Assembly: GCF_020521235.1 (NCBI RefSeq)
Contig: NZ_BLAY01000061.1
Location: 1 to 51,684, forward strand
Length of the DNA stretch: 51,684 bases
Reading direction: 5' to 3'
Source: Microseira wollei NIES-4236
GTDB taxonomy: Bacteria; Cyanobacteriota; Cyanobacteriia; Cyanobacteriales; Aerosakkonemataceae
Positions 24,118 through 35,100 of this stretch are shown piece by piece (the first letter of the stretch is position 1; the number at the start of each line of letters is the position of its first letter). The notes under the pieces were generated by a model. It was not told where the DNA came from. It searched no databases and was given only the letters and a program-made list of their open reading frames with translations. The translations under genes were made by a program, and so were the position numbers.

Positions 24118-26577
24118 ATGCTGTACTTTTGTTGCGATGAATATCGGCGGGCTGCGGTGAAGGCGCACGGTAGCCTGAACGGGATTGATTTTTTGGAAGT
24201 AGATCCCGATCAAAAAAGTTTGTACGTTCACTTTATTAAAGATTTAGATAGTAAGGCGCTGATTCAAGAAAATATCCGCATCGAGGGTGGAGAACGCATC
24301 CCCAACATATCCATCGATAACATAACGATTGGTACGAAAATTCTCACGGTGCGGGTGAAGGAACCTGGGGATTTTTCTACTTATACGCTGAGGTTAGTAA
24401 AAGATGAAAAAGAACCGAAACGGATCGACAAGTTCGATCCATTGTTGAGGGCTGTTGATTTTTCGTTTAAAGTTAATTGTCCGAGCGATTTTGATTGTCG
24501 TCCAGAACGGATTTGTCCGCCGTCACCTGCAAAAGAACCAGAAATTGATTATTTAGCGAAGGATTATGATAGTTTTCGTCAATTAATGCTCGATCGCATG
24601 GCAGTTTTAATGCCGCAGTGGAGAGAACGAAATGCGGCAGATTTGGGCATTGCTTTGGTGGAAATTTTGGCGTATGTCGGCGATTATTTAAGCTATCAAC
24701 AGGATGCGATCGCAACCGAATCCTATCTTGGCACAGCGCGCCGTCGCATCTCGGTACGTCGCCACGCAAGATTAGTCGATTATTTCATGCACAATGGCTG
24801 CAATGCAAGAGTTTGGGTGCAAGTGCGAGTCAAGGATGATGTCGCCGATAACGAGGAGGTGGTGCTTAAAAAAGGCACTCAACTATTAACAACTGTTCCT
24901 GGAATTGAAAAACGCATTCCCAGTTCTTCCTCATCAGCTTACAATCAAGCCCTAAACGCACAACCTGAAGTGTTTGAAACCATGCACGAGGCTAGTTTAT
25001 TCAAGCCTCATAATCAGCTTGAATTTTACACTTGGGGTGCAAAAGAATGCTGTTTACCTAAAGGGGCTACCCGCGCTACGTTACGGGGAAATTACCCTAA
25101 TTTGCAACCCGGTGATGTGCTGATTTTTGCAGAAGTTATTAGTCCATTAACGGGAGAAACAGAAGATGCTGACCCGACTCATCGCCACGCCGTGCGTTTA
25201 ACAGAAGTTACGCCTACAGAAGATCCCCTGGGTGGGCGATTTCCTGACCCGGAAAATGGGAATGATGACCCCGTTTCCGTTACTGAAATTGCTTGGGATA
25301 GGGAAGATGCATTACCGTTTCCATTGTGTATTTCTGGCAAAACAGATGATAAAAATGTCAGCGTTGCCTTTGGGAATATTGTTTTGGCAGATTACGGTCA
25401 AACAATTAACGATGAATTGGTTGGCATTGTTCCGAAGCCGACAATTTTTAGAGTACCAGTTCCGAGTAAAGAAAGTCGCTGTCAGGAAATACCATCCAAT
25501 CCAATTCCGCCTCGCTTCTATCCTCGTTTGAAAGAAGCACCGCTAACTCATGCCATACCTTACAATTCCAATGCATCGGCTTACTCTACTATGCACTGGT
25601 TAGTGAAAGATGCGATACCTGCCGTCAATCTCACCAGTAAATTACACAACAAAACTGATTCTTGGAAGCCAAAACGGGATTTACTCAACAGCAAACCCGA
25701 CAGCAGAGAATTTGTCGTCGAAGTAGAAACTGATGGTAAAACTTACCTGCGTTTCGGAGATGACAAAAACGGGTTGCGTCCATCTACAGAAACCGAATTT
25801 ACAGCCACTTATCGCGTTGGCAATGGCGTCGCCGGAAATGTCGGTGCAGAGTCGATAACGCACATCGTTACCGATGAATCAAGAATTAAAGAAGTCAGCA
25901 ACCCTTTACCTGCAAGAGGTGGAATTGAACCCGAAAGTATAGAAGATGTGCGTTCAAAAGCACCCGCTGCTTTTCGGACTCAAGAAAGGGCAGTTACGCC
26001 AGAAGATTATGCAGAAGTTACTCAACGTCATCCCGAAGTGCAAAAAGCAGCAGCAACGTTTCGCTGGACGGGAAGTTGGCACACAGTTTTTGTCACGGTG
26101 GATAGATTGGGCGGTGCATCTGTTGACGAAAAGTTTGCAAATAAAATACGCCAGCATTTAGAAAAATATCGCATGGCTGGTTATGATTTGGAAATAGATG
26201 CGCCGCGTTTTGTTTCTTTAGAAATTGAGATGCAGGTGTGTGTAAAACCCGGTTATTTCCGCAGCGATGTTAAAGCTGCTTTGCTGCAAATTTTTAGTAA
26301 CCGCATCTTACCAGACGGACGCAAAGGCGTATTTCATCCCGATAATTTTACCTTTGGACAACCCGTTTATCTCAGCCCATTGTATGCCGCCGCTATGGCA
26401 GTTTCGGGAGTCGCTTCGGTGAAAATTACCGCATTTCAACGTCAGGGAACACCAAGTTTAGAAGCATTAGACAAAGGATTTCTATCTTTAGGGCGTTTGG
26501 AAATTGCCCGTTTGGATAACGATCCGGACTTTCCAGAACGCGGTATTTTGCGTTTAATAATGGAGGGGGGAAAATGA
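24118..26577 (+). CDS. Large baseplate wedge protein (J/gp6-like, Afp11-like)
   Basis: The 819-residue product is a putative baseplate assembly protein of the J/gp6 class. EIDYLAKDYDSFRQLMLDRMAVLMPQWRERNAADLGIALVEILAYVGDYLSYQQDAIATESYLGTA (about residues 141-207) is the signature. The C-terminal half carries the baseplate-J-like region (YLRFGDDKNGLRPSTETEFTATYRVGNGVAGNVGAESI, PEDYAEVTQRHPEVQKA). It should form wedge dimers with the next large gene. The gap before the ATG is heptads (AATTACC) to the last base, so no ribosome site is visible. The end is followed by a tandem palindromic repeat. Confidence 0.93.
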   Translation: MLYFCCDEYRRAAVKAHGSLNGIDFLEVDPDQKSLYVHFIKDLDSKALIQENIRIEGGERIPNISIDNITIGTKILTVRVKEPGDFSTYTLRLVKDEKEPKRIDKFDPLLRAVDFSFKVNCPSDFDCRPERICPPSPAKEPEIDYLAKDYDSFRQLMLDRMAVLMPQWRERNAADLGIALVEILAYVGDYLSYQQDAIATESYLGTARRRISVRRHARLVDYFMHNGCNARVWVQVRVKDDVADNEEVVLKKGTQLLTTVPGIEKRIPSSSSSAYNQALNAQPEVFETMHEASLFKPHNQLEFYTWGAKECCLPKGATRATLRGNYPNLQPGDVLIFAEVISPLTGETEDADPTHRHAVRLTEVTPTEDPLGGRFPDPENGNDDPVSVTEIAWDREDALPFPLCISGKTDDKNVSVAFGNIVLADYGQTINDELVGIVPKPTIFRVPVPSKESRCQEIPSNPIPPRFYPRLKEAPLTHAIPYNSNASAYSTMHWLVKDAIPAVNLTSKLHNKTDSWKPKRDLLNSKPDSREFVVEVETDGKTYLRFGDDKNGLRPSTETEFTATYRVGNGVAGNVGAESITHIVTDESRIKEVSNPLPARGGIEPESIEDVRSKAPAAFRTQERAVTPEDYAEVTQRHPEVQKAAATFRWTGSWHTVFVTVDRLGGASVDEKFANKIRQHLEKYRMAGYDLEIDAPRFVSLEIEMQVCVKPGYFRSDVKAALLQIFSNRILPDGRKGVFHPDNFTFGQPVYLSPLYAAAMAVSGVASVKITAFQRQGTPSLEALDKGFLSLGRLEIARLDNDPDFPERGILRLIMEGGK

Positions 26578-26960
26578 TTCGCTGCGCACCATCCCCCCAG
26601 GGAATAAATTCCAAAGCTGATAGCAGAAGTCCGTTAAAACGGACTGAAGAAGTAGAGACAGCAGTCGGTTTTAACCGACTTAGGCTATTAGCCCGGAAAT
26701 TGATTTCCGGGCGGGATGAAAACTTCGCCAGAGTTTTCCTTTGGCTGATTCGCTGCGCACCATCCCCCCAGGGAATAAATTCCAAAGCTGATAGCAGAAG
26801 TCCGTTAAAACAAACTGAAAAGGTAGATGCAGCAGTCGGTTTTAACCGACTTAGGCTATTAGCCCGGAAATTGATTTCCGGGCGGGTTGACAACTTCGCC
26901 AGATTTCCGGGCGGGATGAAAACTTCGCCAGAGTTTTCCTTTGGCATTGACAAGCGGAGT
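26577..26960. repeat. Tandem pair of palindrome-cluster repeats between two baseplate genes
   Basis: Two copies of the repeat seen at 20973 lie in tandem with a 171-bp period (CCCCCCAGGGAATAAATTCC near 26590 and 26763, AGTCGGTTTTAACCGACTTA in each). An extra partial copy follows at about 26905. Because the period is a multiple of three, a frame of 145 codons (26574-27011) stays open through the pair and overlaps both flanking genes. It has no sign of being a real protein beyond that. The gap holds nothing else I can support. Confidence 0.85.
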
Positions 26961-26991
26961 TTGGGAACGATAAAAGTTTTGGAGGCGGAAA

Positions 26992-29829
26992 ATGAATTTA
27001 TCACCCGATAAAAGTCTGCGAAATTTAGATGATTGCGGTTGTTGTGAAGCGATTAGGCAAGAGACACCTGTAGGCGTTTATAACCTGCCTGGTTTAGATG
27101 AAATTGCTTATCGCGGTTTGCACTCGGTGATGGTACACCTTGGTTTGTGTAGCGGCAGCATTAATGCTGCCGCTACACAAAAGGCGCCACAAGGCTGTAC
27201 CTCACTCGCTTGCAATCCGCTGTATCGCGTCGGTACTCATGCCAAATTTAAAGAAAGCTTGTTGGCGCGTCTGTCTGATTCCAAGTTGCCGCAATTACAA
27301 GGATTGCGAACTAGGGAGGATGATGACTTTGCGATTGCATTCCTAGATGCGTGGTCAACTGTCGCCGATGTCCTGACTTTCTATCAAGAACGGATCGCCA
27401 ATGAATCCTATCTCCGTACAGCCAAAGAACGGGTATCAATTTTACACCTCGCGCGCTTAATTGGATACGAATTACGACCTGGTGTAGCTGCCAATACTTA
27501 CCTTGCTTTCACTTTAGAAGATGCCCCAACTTCGCCACTTCAGGTAACAATTGATATCGGTACTAAAGTCCAAAGTCTACCAGGCGCTGGCGAACAACCC
27601 CAGACATTTGAAACAATTGAAAAAATCGAAGCTAGACCAGAATGGAATGCTATTAAACCGCGTTTAACCGAACGACAAGCTATTAAAGGCAATGCCAATT
27701 CCCTACTTTTAGAAGGAATAACTACGGGACTTAAACCCGGAGATAATTTGCTAATTGTTCCGGATGGTGGCGGCAAACCTGTCTTTCGCCAAATTGCATC
27801 AGTAACGCCTCAACCGCAACAAAATACCACGCAAGTACAACTACAACCGCTAATAGAAACTAGCTTACCTCAGCTCAGCATTTTTTATCAAAAATTATTC
27901 CTCAATTATAGCGTTTTAACTGCATCGTTTTTCGACAAAACAATTAGCGGCGCGGATTTTTACGCCTTCGGACAAAGATATCGTTTTCAAGCTAGAGACA
28001 TCTTCAACAATTTAAAAGCGACTCAACCACCTCCGAGGAGCGTTTTTACTTTCCGACTGCGGGCAGCAATTTTTGGTCACAATGCGCCGAAATGGGATGC
28101 TTTACCCTACACTCAGCGCGTGGGCGAATTCGTTCGAGTCCCCAGGACGCCAACTGAAGATAACCCGATGGACAACAAGGAAATATGGCACAATGGAGTT
28201 TACTATAATCGCGAAAATTATTGGGCAGAAAATACCCTTAAGAATTACCCCGGTGAATCTTCAACCAGTACAAACCTATATCTCGATAATGTTTATTCCA
28301 GCATTGTTAAAGACAGCTATGTGGTTTTGAAACAGGGTAGCAACTGGAAGCTACATCAGGTTGACGCAACAACGGAAATTTCTAAATCCGATTTCACATT
28401 AACTGCCAAAGTTACCCGCCTGACTTTGAAAAATAATGATGATTTCGCTAATTTTCAGATTCGCCAAACAACGGTTTTTGCCCAAAGTGAGGAACTAAAA
28501 CTCGCCCGGTTACCTATTGAACAACCCGTTTCAGGTACGCAAATTCAACTCAATGGTTGGATAGAAACTTTATTTGCAGGACAGATGCTGATAATCTGCG
28601 GCGAATTGGATAAATCGCGGGGCAATCAGGCGTGCGAACCAGTAAAAATTAGCAAGGTAGAACACGTTATCGAGAGTGAAGGATATACGCAAATCACCTT
28701 AGAAACTAAGCTCAATAACGACTACGTGCGCGATACAGTGACGATTTATGGAAATGTTGCCCGTGCCACTCATGGCGAAACTAAAACCGAAGTTTTGGGT
28801 AGCGGGAATGCCAGTCAAACTTATCAGCATTTTACCTTACGTCAATCACCGCTTACTTATGTAACTGCTGATACTCCTAGCGGTGCAGAATCAACTTTAC
28901 AGGTGCGCGTCAACGATATTTTGTGGCATGAAGTGCCAACTTTATACGGACGAAATTCAGATGAACGAGTCTACATCACTCGCACCGATGATGATAGCAA
29001 AACCACTATTCAATTTGGCGACGGCAAAACCGGATCTCGCCTGCCGACAGGACAAGAAAATATCACAGCAACCTATCGCCAAGGTATCGGTTTGGCGGGA
29101 ATGGTAAAAGCAGGAAAACTCAGTTTATTAATGACTCGTCCGTTAGGCGTTAAAGGAGTAAATAACCCCTTAGATGCTATTGGCGCACAAAATCCGGAGT
29201 CGCTTTCCGAAGCGCGGCGCAATGCACCCCTTACCGTACTAACTTTAGATCGCATTGTTTCGTTGCAAGATTACGAAGATTTTGCCCGTGCTTTTTCCGG
29301 AATTGCTAAAGCTTTGGCAACTTGGACTTGGACTGGACAAGTGCGGGGTGTTTTCCTCACGGTAGCGGGTTACAATGCAACACCCGTACCAGAAAAAAGT
29401 CCCACTTATGAAAAGCTTTTAGCGGCGATGCAAAAAGCAGGCGATCCCTATATTTCGTTGCGGGTGCAATCTTATTTACCAGCGCCGTTTAGAATTGCTG
29501 CAAAAGTGAAAGTAGATCCAGATTACGTAACGGAAAAAGTATTAGCAAATGTCCGTTCATCGCTGTTATCTTACTTTTCCTTCGATGCGCGAAACTTGGG
29601 TCAACCTGTTACGAAAAGTGAAGCGATCGCACAAATCCAATCTATCCCCGGAGTTGTCGCAGTAGACCTAGATAAACTTTACCGCGTCGGCGAGGCAGCA
29701 ATATTAAATGACCGCTTAATTGCCGCTTCCCCTCAACCAGGCGCAGACGGCACTATTACTCCTGCCGAATTACTAACCCTAGAACCAGATTTACTCGATC
29801 TAGGGGCAATCGAAAATTTTAGATTTTAG
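26992..29829 (+). CDS. Second large baseplate wedge protein (J/gp6-like, Afp12-like) with an internal repeat insertion
   Basis: The 945-residue product is the partner wedge protein. Marks are FAIAFLDAWSTVADVLTFYQERIANESYLRTAKERVSILHLARLIGYELRPGVAA (about 110-165) and the C-terminal IQFGDGKTGSRLPTGQENITATYRQGIGLAGMVKAG with SLQDYEDFARAFSGIAKA. Between AYR and YRVGTHAKF, residues about 42-79 are encoded by a palindromic repeat inserted in frame (114 bp, with TATCGCG duplicated at 27109 and 27223). Homologues I recall run straight through as IAYRVGTH. The ATG at 26992 has GGAGGCGG just upstream. Confidence 0.92.
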   Translation: MNLSPDKSLRNLDDCGCCEAIRQETPVGVYNLPGLDEIAYRGLHSVMVHLGLCSGSINAAATQKAPQGCTSLACNPLYRVGTHAKFKESLLARLSDSKLPQLQGLRTREDDDFAIAFLDAWSTVADVLTFYQERIANESYLRTAKERVSILHLARLIGYELRPGVAANTYLAFTLEDAPTSPLQVTIDIGTKVQSLPGAGEQPQTFETIEKIEARPEWNAIKPRLTERQAIKGNANSLLLEGITTGLKPGDNLLIVPDGGGKPVFRQIASVTPQPQQNTTQVQLQPLIETSLPQLSIFYQKLFLNYSVLTASFFDKTISGADFYAFGQRYRFQARDIFNNLKATQPPPRSVFTFRLRAAIFGHNAPKWDALPYTQRVGEFVRVPRTPTEDNPMDNKEIWHNGVYYNRENYWAENTLKNYPGESSTSTNLYLDNVYSSIVKDSYVVLKQGSNWKLHQVDATTEISKSDFTLTAKVTRLTLKNNDDFANFQIRQTTVFAQSEELKLARLPIEQPVSGTQIQLNGWIETLFAGQMLIICGELDKSRGNQACEPVKISKVEHVIESEGYTQITLETKLNNDYVRDTVTIYGNVARATHGETKTEVLGSGNASQTYQHFTLRQSPLTYVTADTPSGAESTLQVRVNDILWHEVPTLYGRNSDERVYITRTDDDSKTTIQFGDGKTGSRLPTGQENITATYRQGIGLAGMVKAGKLSLLMTRPLGVKGVNNPLDAIGAQNPESLSEARRNAPLTVLTLDRIVSLQDYEDFARAFSGIAKALATWTWTGQVRGVFLTVAGYNATPVPEKSPTYEKLLAAMQKAGDPYISLRVQSYLPAPFRIAAKVKVDPDYVTEKVLANVRSSLLSYFSFDARNLGQPVTKSEAIAQIQSIPGVVAVDLDKLYRVGEAAILNDRLIAASPQPGADGTITPAELLTLEPDLLDLGAIENFRF
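27109..27229. repeat. Palindromic mobile repeat inserted in frame in the baseplate gene
   Basis: The 114-bp element has ends resembling each other in inverse (TATCGCGGTTTGCA and TTGCAATCCGCTGTA), a perfect inner palindrome (GTGTAGCGGCAGCATTAA and its complement at about 27147-27178) and a duplicated TATCGCG at both borders (27109-27115 and 27223-27229). Its relatives are the array end at about 300-383, about 1855-1925, and 50091-50179. No coding capacity; it looks like a MITE or a REP-type element moved in trans. Confidence 0.88.
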
Positions 29830-29888
29830 ATTTAATTTGAATCTGAAATCAGCAATTAGCAATTAGCAATTAGCAATTAGCAATTAAT

Positions 29889-31982
29889 ATGAACTTTGAT
29901 GCCGAAAGATTGTACAACCTGCTGCCAGCTATTTACCGCATTCGCGATGACGAACAGGGTAAACCGCTGTACGCTTTGCTATCTGCCATCGCGCAAGAAG
30001 TAGCAATCCTAGAAGAAGATTTATCCCAACTTTACGACGACCAATTTATCGAAACTTGTGCCGAATGGGTCATCCCTTATATCGGCGATTTAGTCGCCAG
30101 TCGAACTATCCGAAATTTAGGGAATCTCACGCCCAAAATCCTCAGTACTCGCGCCGAAGTTGCTAACACCATCGCCTACCGACGGCGCAAAGGCACTGCC
30201 TCAATGTTGGAACAATTAGCGCGAGATGTAACGGGGTGGGATGCGCGGGTGGTCGAATTCTTTCAACTACTAGCAACTACCCAGTATATGAATCACTTAC
30301 GCCCACAAAATCGCTCTTGGTTAGATTTGCGAAACTGGGAATCTTTAGAACGTCTGCATACCGCTTTTGAAACTATCCCGCATACTCTTGATGTGCGCCG
30401 CATTGCCAGCGGTAGGGGACGCTATAATATCCCCAACATCGGCATTTTTCTGTGGCGTTTAAATTCTTATTCCCTCGCAAATTCTCCCGCTTTCAAACTA
30501 GATGATCGCCGCTACTTATTCAATTCCTTGGGTAACAACACGCAGCTATTTAATAAACCTGAAACTGAGGATGAAATTACCCATCTGGCGTCACCGATTA
30601 ATGTCCCCATGCCCATTAGTCGCCGCGTGTTGGATCGATACCTCGAAGTCTACTATGGCGAAGAAAAAAGCCTCTTTATTAAAGTAGATAACGCGAAAAT
30701 TGATATTAATCAAATCGTCGTTTGCAACTTATCAGATAAAACGGGTGGCGAGTGGGCGCACAAACCAGAAAATAAAATTGCTATCGATCCGGTTTTGGGG
30801 CGAATTGCTTTTCCAGATACTCAAACTCCAACCGATGTGCGCGTTATCTATCACTATGGTTTTAGTGCTAATATGGGCGGGGGTGAATACGATCGCGCAG
30901 ATTCCCTCGATTTTAAATTAGAACCCGTTGTCAAAGTTCCTCAGCAATATCCAACGATTCAGCAGGCATTAAACGCCGTTGTTGATGGCGGTGTAGTTGA
31001 GATTGAAAATAGCGATCGCTACACCGAAAATCTAACTATCAACGTTAATCCAGGTAAGCGCATCGAACTGCGCGCCGCTGATGGATTTCGCCCCACCATA
31101 GTTTTAAATAGCAACTTGCAAATTACAGGAGGAGAAAATGCAGAAGTCACGATTAATGGTTTATTAATTAGCGGCGCAAGTCTGCAACTTCCCGCAACTA
31201 ACAATAGACTTCTCCAACAAAGAATCTCAAAGACAGGCGGGACGCCTATCCCACAAGAGTTTTTGGAGAGGTCTAATAAATTAAAGCAGTTGCGATTAAT
31301 CCATTGCACGTTAGTACCGGGATTGAGTTTATCGATCGACGGCGAACCGCAAAATCCGACATCATCTAGTTTAATTGTGGAATGCGATCGCACGATTGTA
31401 GAAATCGCTCTTTCCATCCTTGGAAGTCTGCAAGTAGTAGATAGCGCCACAGTGCAAATTAGCAACAGCATCGTAGACGCTACAGCAGAAGATAATGTCG
31501 CCTATTCTGCCCTTGATAGTAAGTCCGCAGGCGGAAATCTAACTATCAAAAATAGTACCGCGATCGGCAAAGTACATACAGTAGTAATGGAATTGGCATC
31601 CAACACCATCTTTTTCTCAACCCTGACAAAAACAGATACTTGGAAAGCACCCGTTTGGGCAGAAAGACGACAGATAGGATGCGTGCGCTTTTGCTATTTA
31701 GACTTCAACTCTTTAGTACCGCGCCGCTATTATTGTCAACCAAAAACCGCACAAGATGCAGCGCGCGTCCTTCCGCAATTTACCTCAATTCGTTACGGCG
31801 ATCCGGGTTATTGTCAGTTGAGTCAGCGCTGTGCTTTAGAAATTCGTCAAGGTGCAGATGACGAATCAGAAATCGGGGCATTTCATGACTTATATCAACC
31901 CCAAAGAGAAACTAACTTGCGGGTGCGTTTAGATGAATACTTGCGCTTCGGTTTAGAAGCGGGAATTTTCTATGCAACGTAG
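29889..31982 (+). CDS. Tail protein I-like baseplate protein fused to a beta-helix
   Basis: The 697-residue product starts as a phage tail protein I-like baseplate protein (LYNLLPAIYRIRDDEQGKPLYALLSAIAQEVAILEEDLSQLYDDQFIETCAEWVIPYIGDLVAS, about 5-75; RRRKGTASMLEQLARDVTGWDARVVEFF follows). From about residue 345 on it becomes a right-handed beta-helix-like repeat (YPTIQQALNAVVDGGVVEIENSDRYTENLTI, and later GNLTIKNSTAIGKVHTVVM). Residues about 447-461 (KTGGTPIPQEFLERSN) are a coding repeat shared with two unrelated proteins. It probably anchors fibres at the baseplate. Heptads fill the gap to within three bases of the ATG. Confidence 0.88.
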   Translation: MNFDAERLYNLLPAIYRIRDDEQGKPLYALLSAIAQEVAILEEDLSQLYDDQFIETCAEWVIPYIGDLVASRTIRNLGNLTPKILSTRAEVANTIAYRRRKGTASMLEQLARDVTGWDARVVEFFQLLATTQYMNHLRPQNRSWLDLRNWESLERLHTAFETIPHTLDVRRIASGRGRYNIPNIGIFLWRLNSYSLANSPAFKLDDRRYLFNSLGNNTQLFNKPETEDEITHLASPINVPMPISRRVLDRYLEVYYGEEKSLFIKVDNAKIDINQIVVCNLSDKTGGEWAHKPENKIAIDPVLGRIAFPDTQTPTDVRVIYHYGFSANMGGGEYDRADSLDFKLEPVVKVPQQYPTIQQALNAVVDGGVVEIENSDRYTENLTINVNPGKRIELRAADGFRPTIVLNSNLQITGGENAEVTINGLLISGASLQLPATNNRLLQQRISKTGGTPIPQEFLERSNKLKQLRLIHCTLVPGLSLSIDGEPQNPTSSSLIVECDRTIVEIALSILGSLQVVDSATVQISNSIVDATAEDNVAYSALDSKSAGGNLTIKNSTAIGKVHTVVMELASNTIFFSTLTKTDTWKAPVWAERRQIGCVRFCYLDFNSLVPRRYYCQPKTAQDAARVLPQFTSIRYGDPGYCQLSQRCALEIRQGADDESEIGAFHDLYQPQRETNLRVRLDEYLRFGLEAGIFYAT
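31206..31277. repeat. Protein-coding repeat copy 2 (TGGTPIPQEFLERSN) with inverted ends
   Basis: The copy begins TAGACTTCTCCAA and ends TTGGAGAGGTCTA, so it has 13-bp nearly perfect inverted ends. The central core ACGCCTATCCCACAAGAG is shared with copies at 11178-11226 and, on the minus strand, 49533-49590. All three are read in the same frame. Confidence 0.85.
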
Positions 31983-32105
31983 CTAATCGATAATCGGTAA
32001 TGGAAAAAAACTACCAATCACCAATCACCAATCACCAATTAGCAATTAGCAATTAGCCATTAGCAATTAGCCATTAGCAATTACCAATTACCAAAGGAGT
32101 TTATA

Positions 32106-35100
32106 ATGAAAGGCGATTTTAGCAGACAAACATTTGACCCCAAAAAACACTACAGCAGCGTCCTCATGCAACAAGGGCGCGTGCAAGTCGATGCAGATTG
32201 GAATGAACAACAAGCGATTAATCAATACCGCATTGAAACCGAAACGAAAGATGTAATCGGTAAATGCGGCGTGCCGAAGCAAGGCGGGGGATTTAAAATC
32301 GAAGATGCTGGTAGCGATTTGACGATTTCTCCTGGACGGATTTATGTAGATGGGATTTTGTGCCAACTCGAAGAATCCACCCCAATTCCGATTACCTTTC
32401 CAGCGGGAACAAATAACCAAGTGCAAGTCCCAAACTGGATCGTCGATAATCTACCATTTGACAAATATCAATGGGTTGAACTTGCCGCTGATGGTATCGA
32501 TTGGACAAAGTTCCGTATTTTGGATGTGAATTTAAATCAACGGACTTTAACCCTAAACCCCAGGGATTTAACCTCGTTCAAAAGGGCAAATAATCCCATT
32601 TTGCGCCGCATCATCACTTATGCAACTCAGCCAGATTATCCCAATCCCGAATACATTATACCAGCAGGTGATAATCCACCACAACTGAATCTAGACAATG
32701 GAAATTATCTAATTTATCTCGATGTTTGGCAGCGTCATATTACAGCACTCGATGATGACCAGATCCGGGAAGTGGCATTGGGCGGTGCTGATACTGCTAC
32801 CCGCACGAAAACAGTTTGGCAAGTTAGAATCTTACCCTTTAAACAAACAGATGAAACAATAACTTGCAATACACCAATCGATTTTCCCCCAGCAAGTACG
32901 GGGAAATTAAATGCGCGAACCAAACCTATCGAGAGTCCAAAAGAACCCTGTTTAATTCCACCAACTGCTGGTTACCTGCGATTGGAAAATCAACTGTATC
33001 GCTTCGAAGTTCATCAAAGTGGAAAATTAGGCGAAGCTACCTTTAAATGGTCGCGAGATAATGGTTCAGTTGTCACTAATATTGAAAAATTTGATGGCAA
33101 TATTCTGATTGTAGGCGATGTGGGGCGCGATGAAGTTTTAGGATTTGCTAACAACCAATGGGTGGAAATTGTAGACGATCGCACCGAGTTAAACCGGCAG
33201 TTGGGGCAATTAGTTCAAATTGACAAAGTAGAAGCAGCAACGCGCAGGATTACCCTAAAAACAGCCCCCACAGCAGTCGAACCAAAATGGCATCCAAAGC
33301 TGAGACGTTGGGATAGCCAAGATGCAATTAAAGTAGAACTTCCAGCTAGCAATGATGGTTGGATTGCTCTCGAAGGTGGCATCGAAGTTAAGTTTTCTGA
33401 TGGTTATTACAACAGGGGCGACTACTGGCTAATTCCAGCACGGACAGCAACGGGAAATATTGAATGGGAATCTGATTTACCGCAACCGACCTTAGGAATT
33501 CAACACCACTATTGCCGTCTTGCTGTTGCTGAATTTGATGACAATACATTAAAAAATATTCAGGATTGTCGCAAGCATTTTCCGCCACTGACAGAGTTGC
33601 CAACTGGTGCGGGTTGCTGTACCGTGACGGTTGGCGATGGCATTAGAAGCGTGGGAGATTTTAGCGATATTCAGGAAGCGATCGCATCCCTACTCCAGCA
33701 ACAAAATGGCGGCAAACTTTGTATCCTGCCAGGAAGATATATCCTCAAAGAAACCATTGTCATCGAGGCAGGGAGAAATTTAATTATAAGCGGCTGCGAT
33801 CGCCAAACCTATCTCCGAAGCGCTAGCGAACAACCAGTTTTTCAACTCGACAACTGCCGCAACGTCGCATTAGAATCGTTGCAGATTGTAGCCAGATCTG
33901 ATCGAGGCGCGATCGCAGTCAATTCTAGCCAAGAATTCAGCCTCATTAACTGTTCGATTAGCAATCAAGCACCCGCATCCAGCATCTCAATCCAAGCAAA
34001 AGGCGTGCGAATCTTGGCCAATCATTTAACTGGCATTTGGATACAAGAAGGCTCGGCAAATATCCTCATCCAAGATAACGAAATTGCCAGGGGTACGTCA
34101 GCAGGAATTGCTTTAGGTAGCATCGACAACATTGAGAAAATCTCTACCAAAGCCGCAGGAATTTCTCACATCGATATTATTGGCAATCACATTCACGACA
34201 TGAGCAACAGCGGCATTAGTACCGTTGCTCACCAAAAAAACGACAAAGTTGGCATCGGAGATGTGGAAAACCTAACCATTTCCCACAATCAAATTGTCCA
34301 ATGTGCCGCAGAGAAACCAAATCCTTTCTACGATAATCAAGCCGTCGGTGGAATTATCCTGCGCGAAGTTTCTCACGTTCGCATTCACCACAATTACATC
34401 GCCGAAAATGGGTTGGAAAAATCCCTAGCCGCTTGCGGAATTTTCGTCACTGACAGTCAAGGACTAGAGATTGCCAATAATACCGTTATCGATAACGGAT
34501 CGGTTGAGGAAACAGGGGAAGATTGCATCAATTTTACTATCCTGCCGACAGGTGCTGGCCCCAATCCCAGAGTTGTGCAGGGAGTACAATTCTTAGTGCG
34601 AGATTTCAACGGAACTCCCCTAGAACAAACCCAAGTGAATTCTACGGGACTTAACTGCGGCTTTAATACTGAAATCCAACTTCCTTCTCCCGTCACAAGC
34701 ATTTCTCTGACTCTAATTAGCTCTGCCTCACCAGTACGGATTGTCGCCTTTAATCAGGATCGTTCTCAAGCTGGCACTGGCGAAACAAGTGGAGGAACGG
34801 TAACAATTGCAGGTGCAGCAATCAATCGCGTTGTAATCGTTGCTCCCCAAAATGAAGCTGGATTGCTGCGGTTTTGCTTTGGCACTCCTACCACTTTTTA
34901 TCAAGCAGGTATTGTCGCCTTAAATGCGATCGCAGCTTACCTTCCAGCCCCAAATAAAGTGTCTTTCCCCCGCACTGGTACGCCTGCTGCCTCAATTCAA
35001 AACAATGCGGTAGTTTGTCCAAAAGGACACGCCCTAATTGTCACTGGAATAGGCTCGATGCTGGTTTCTGGCAATACTTTGTCCAGTCACGGGGTATATA

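Noticed and set aside
26574-27011. A 145-residue protein
   Set aside because: It is a reading of two tandem palindromic repeats, with the opposite strand equally open.
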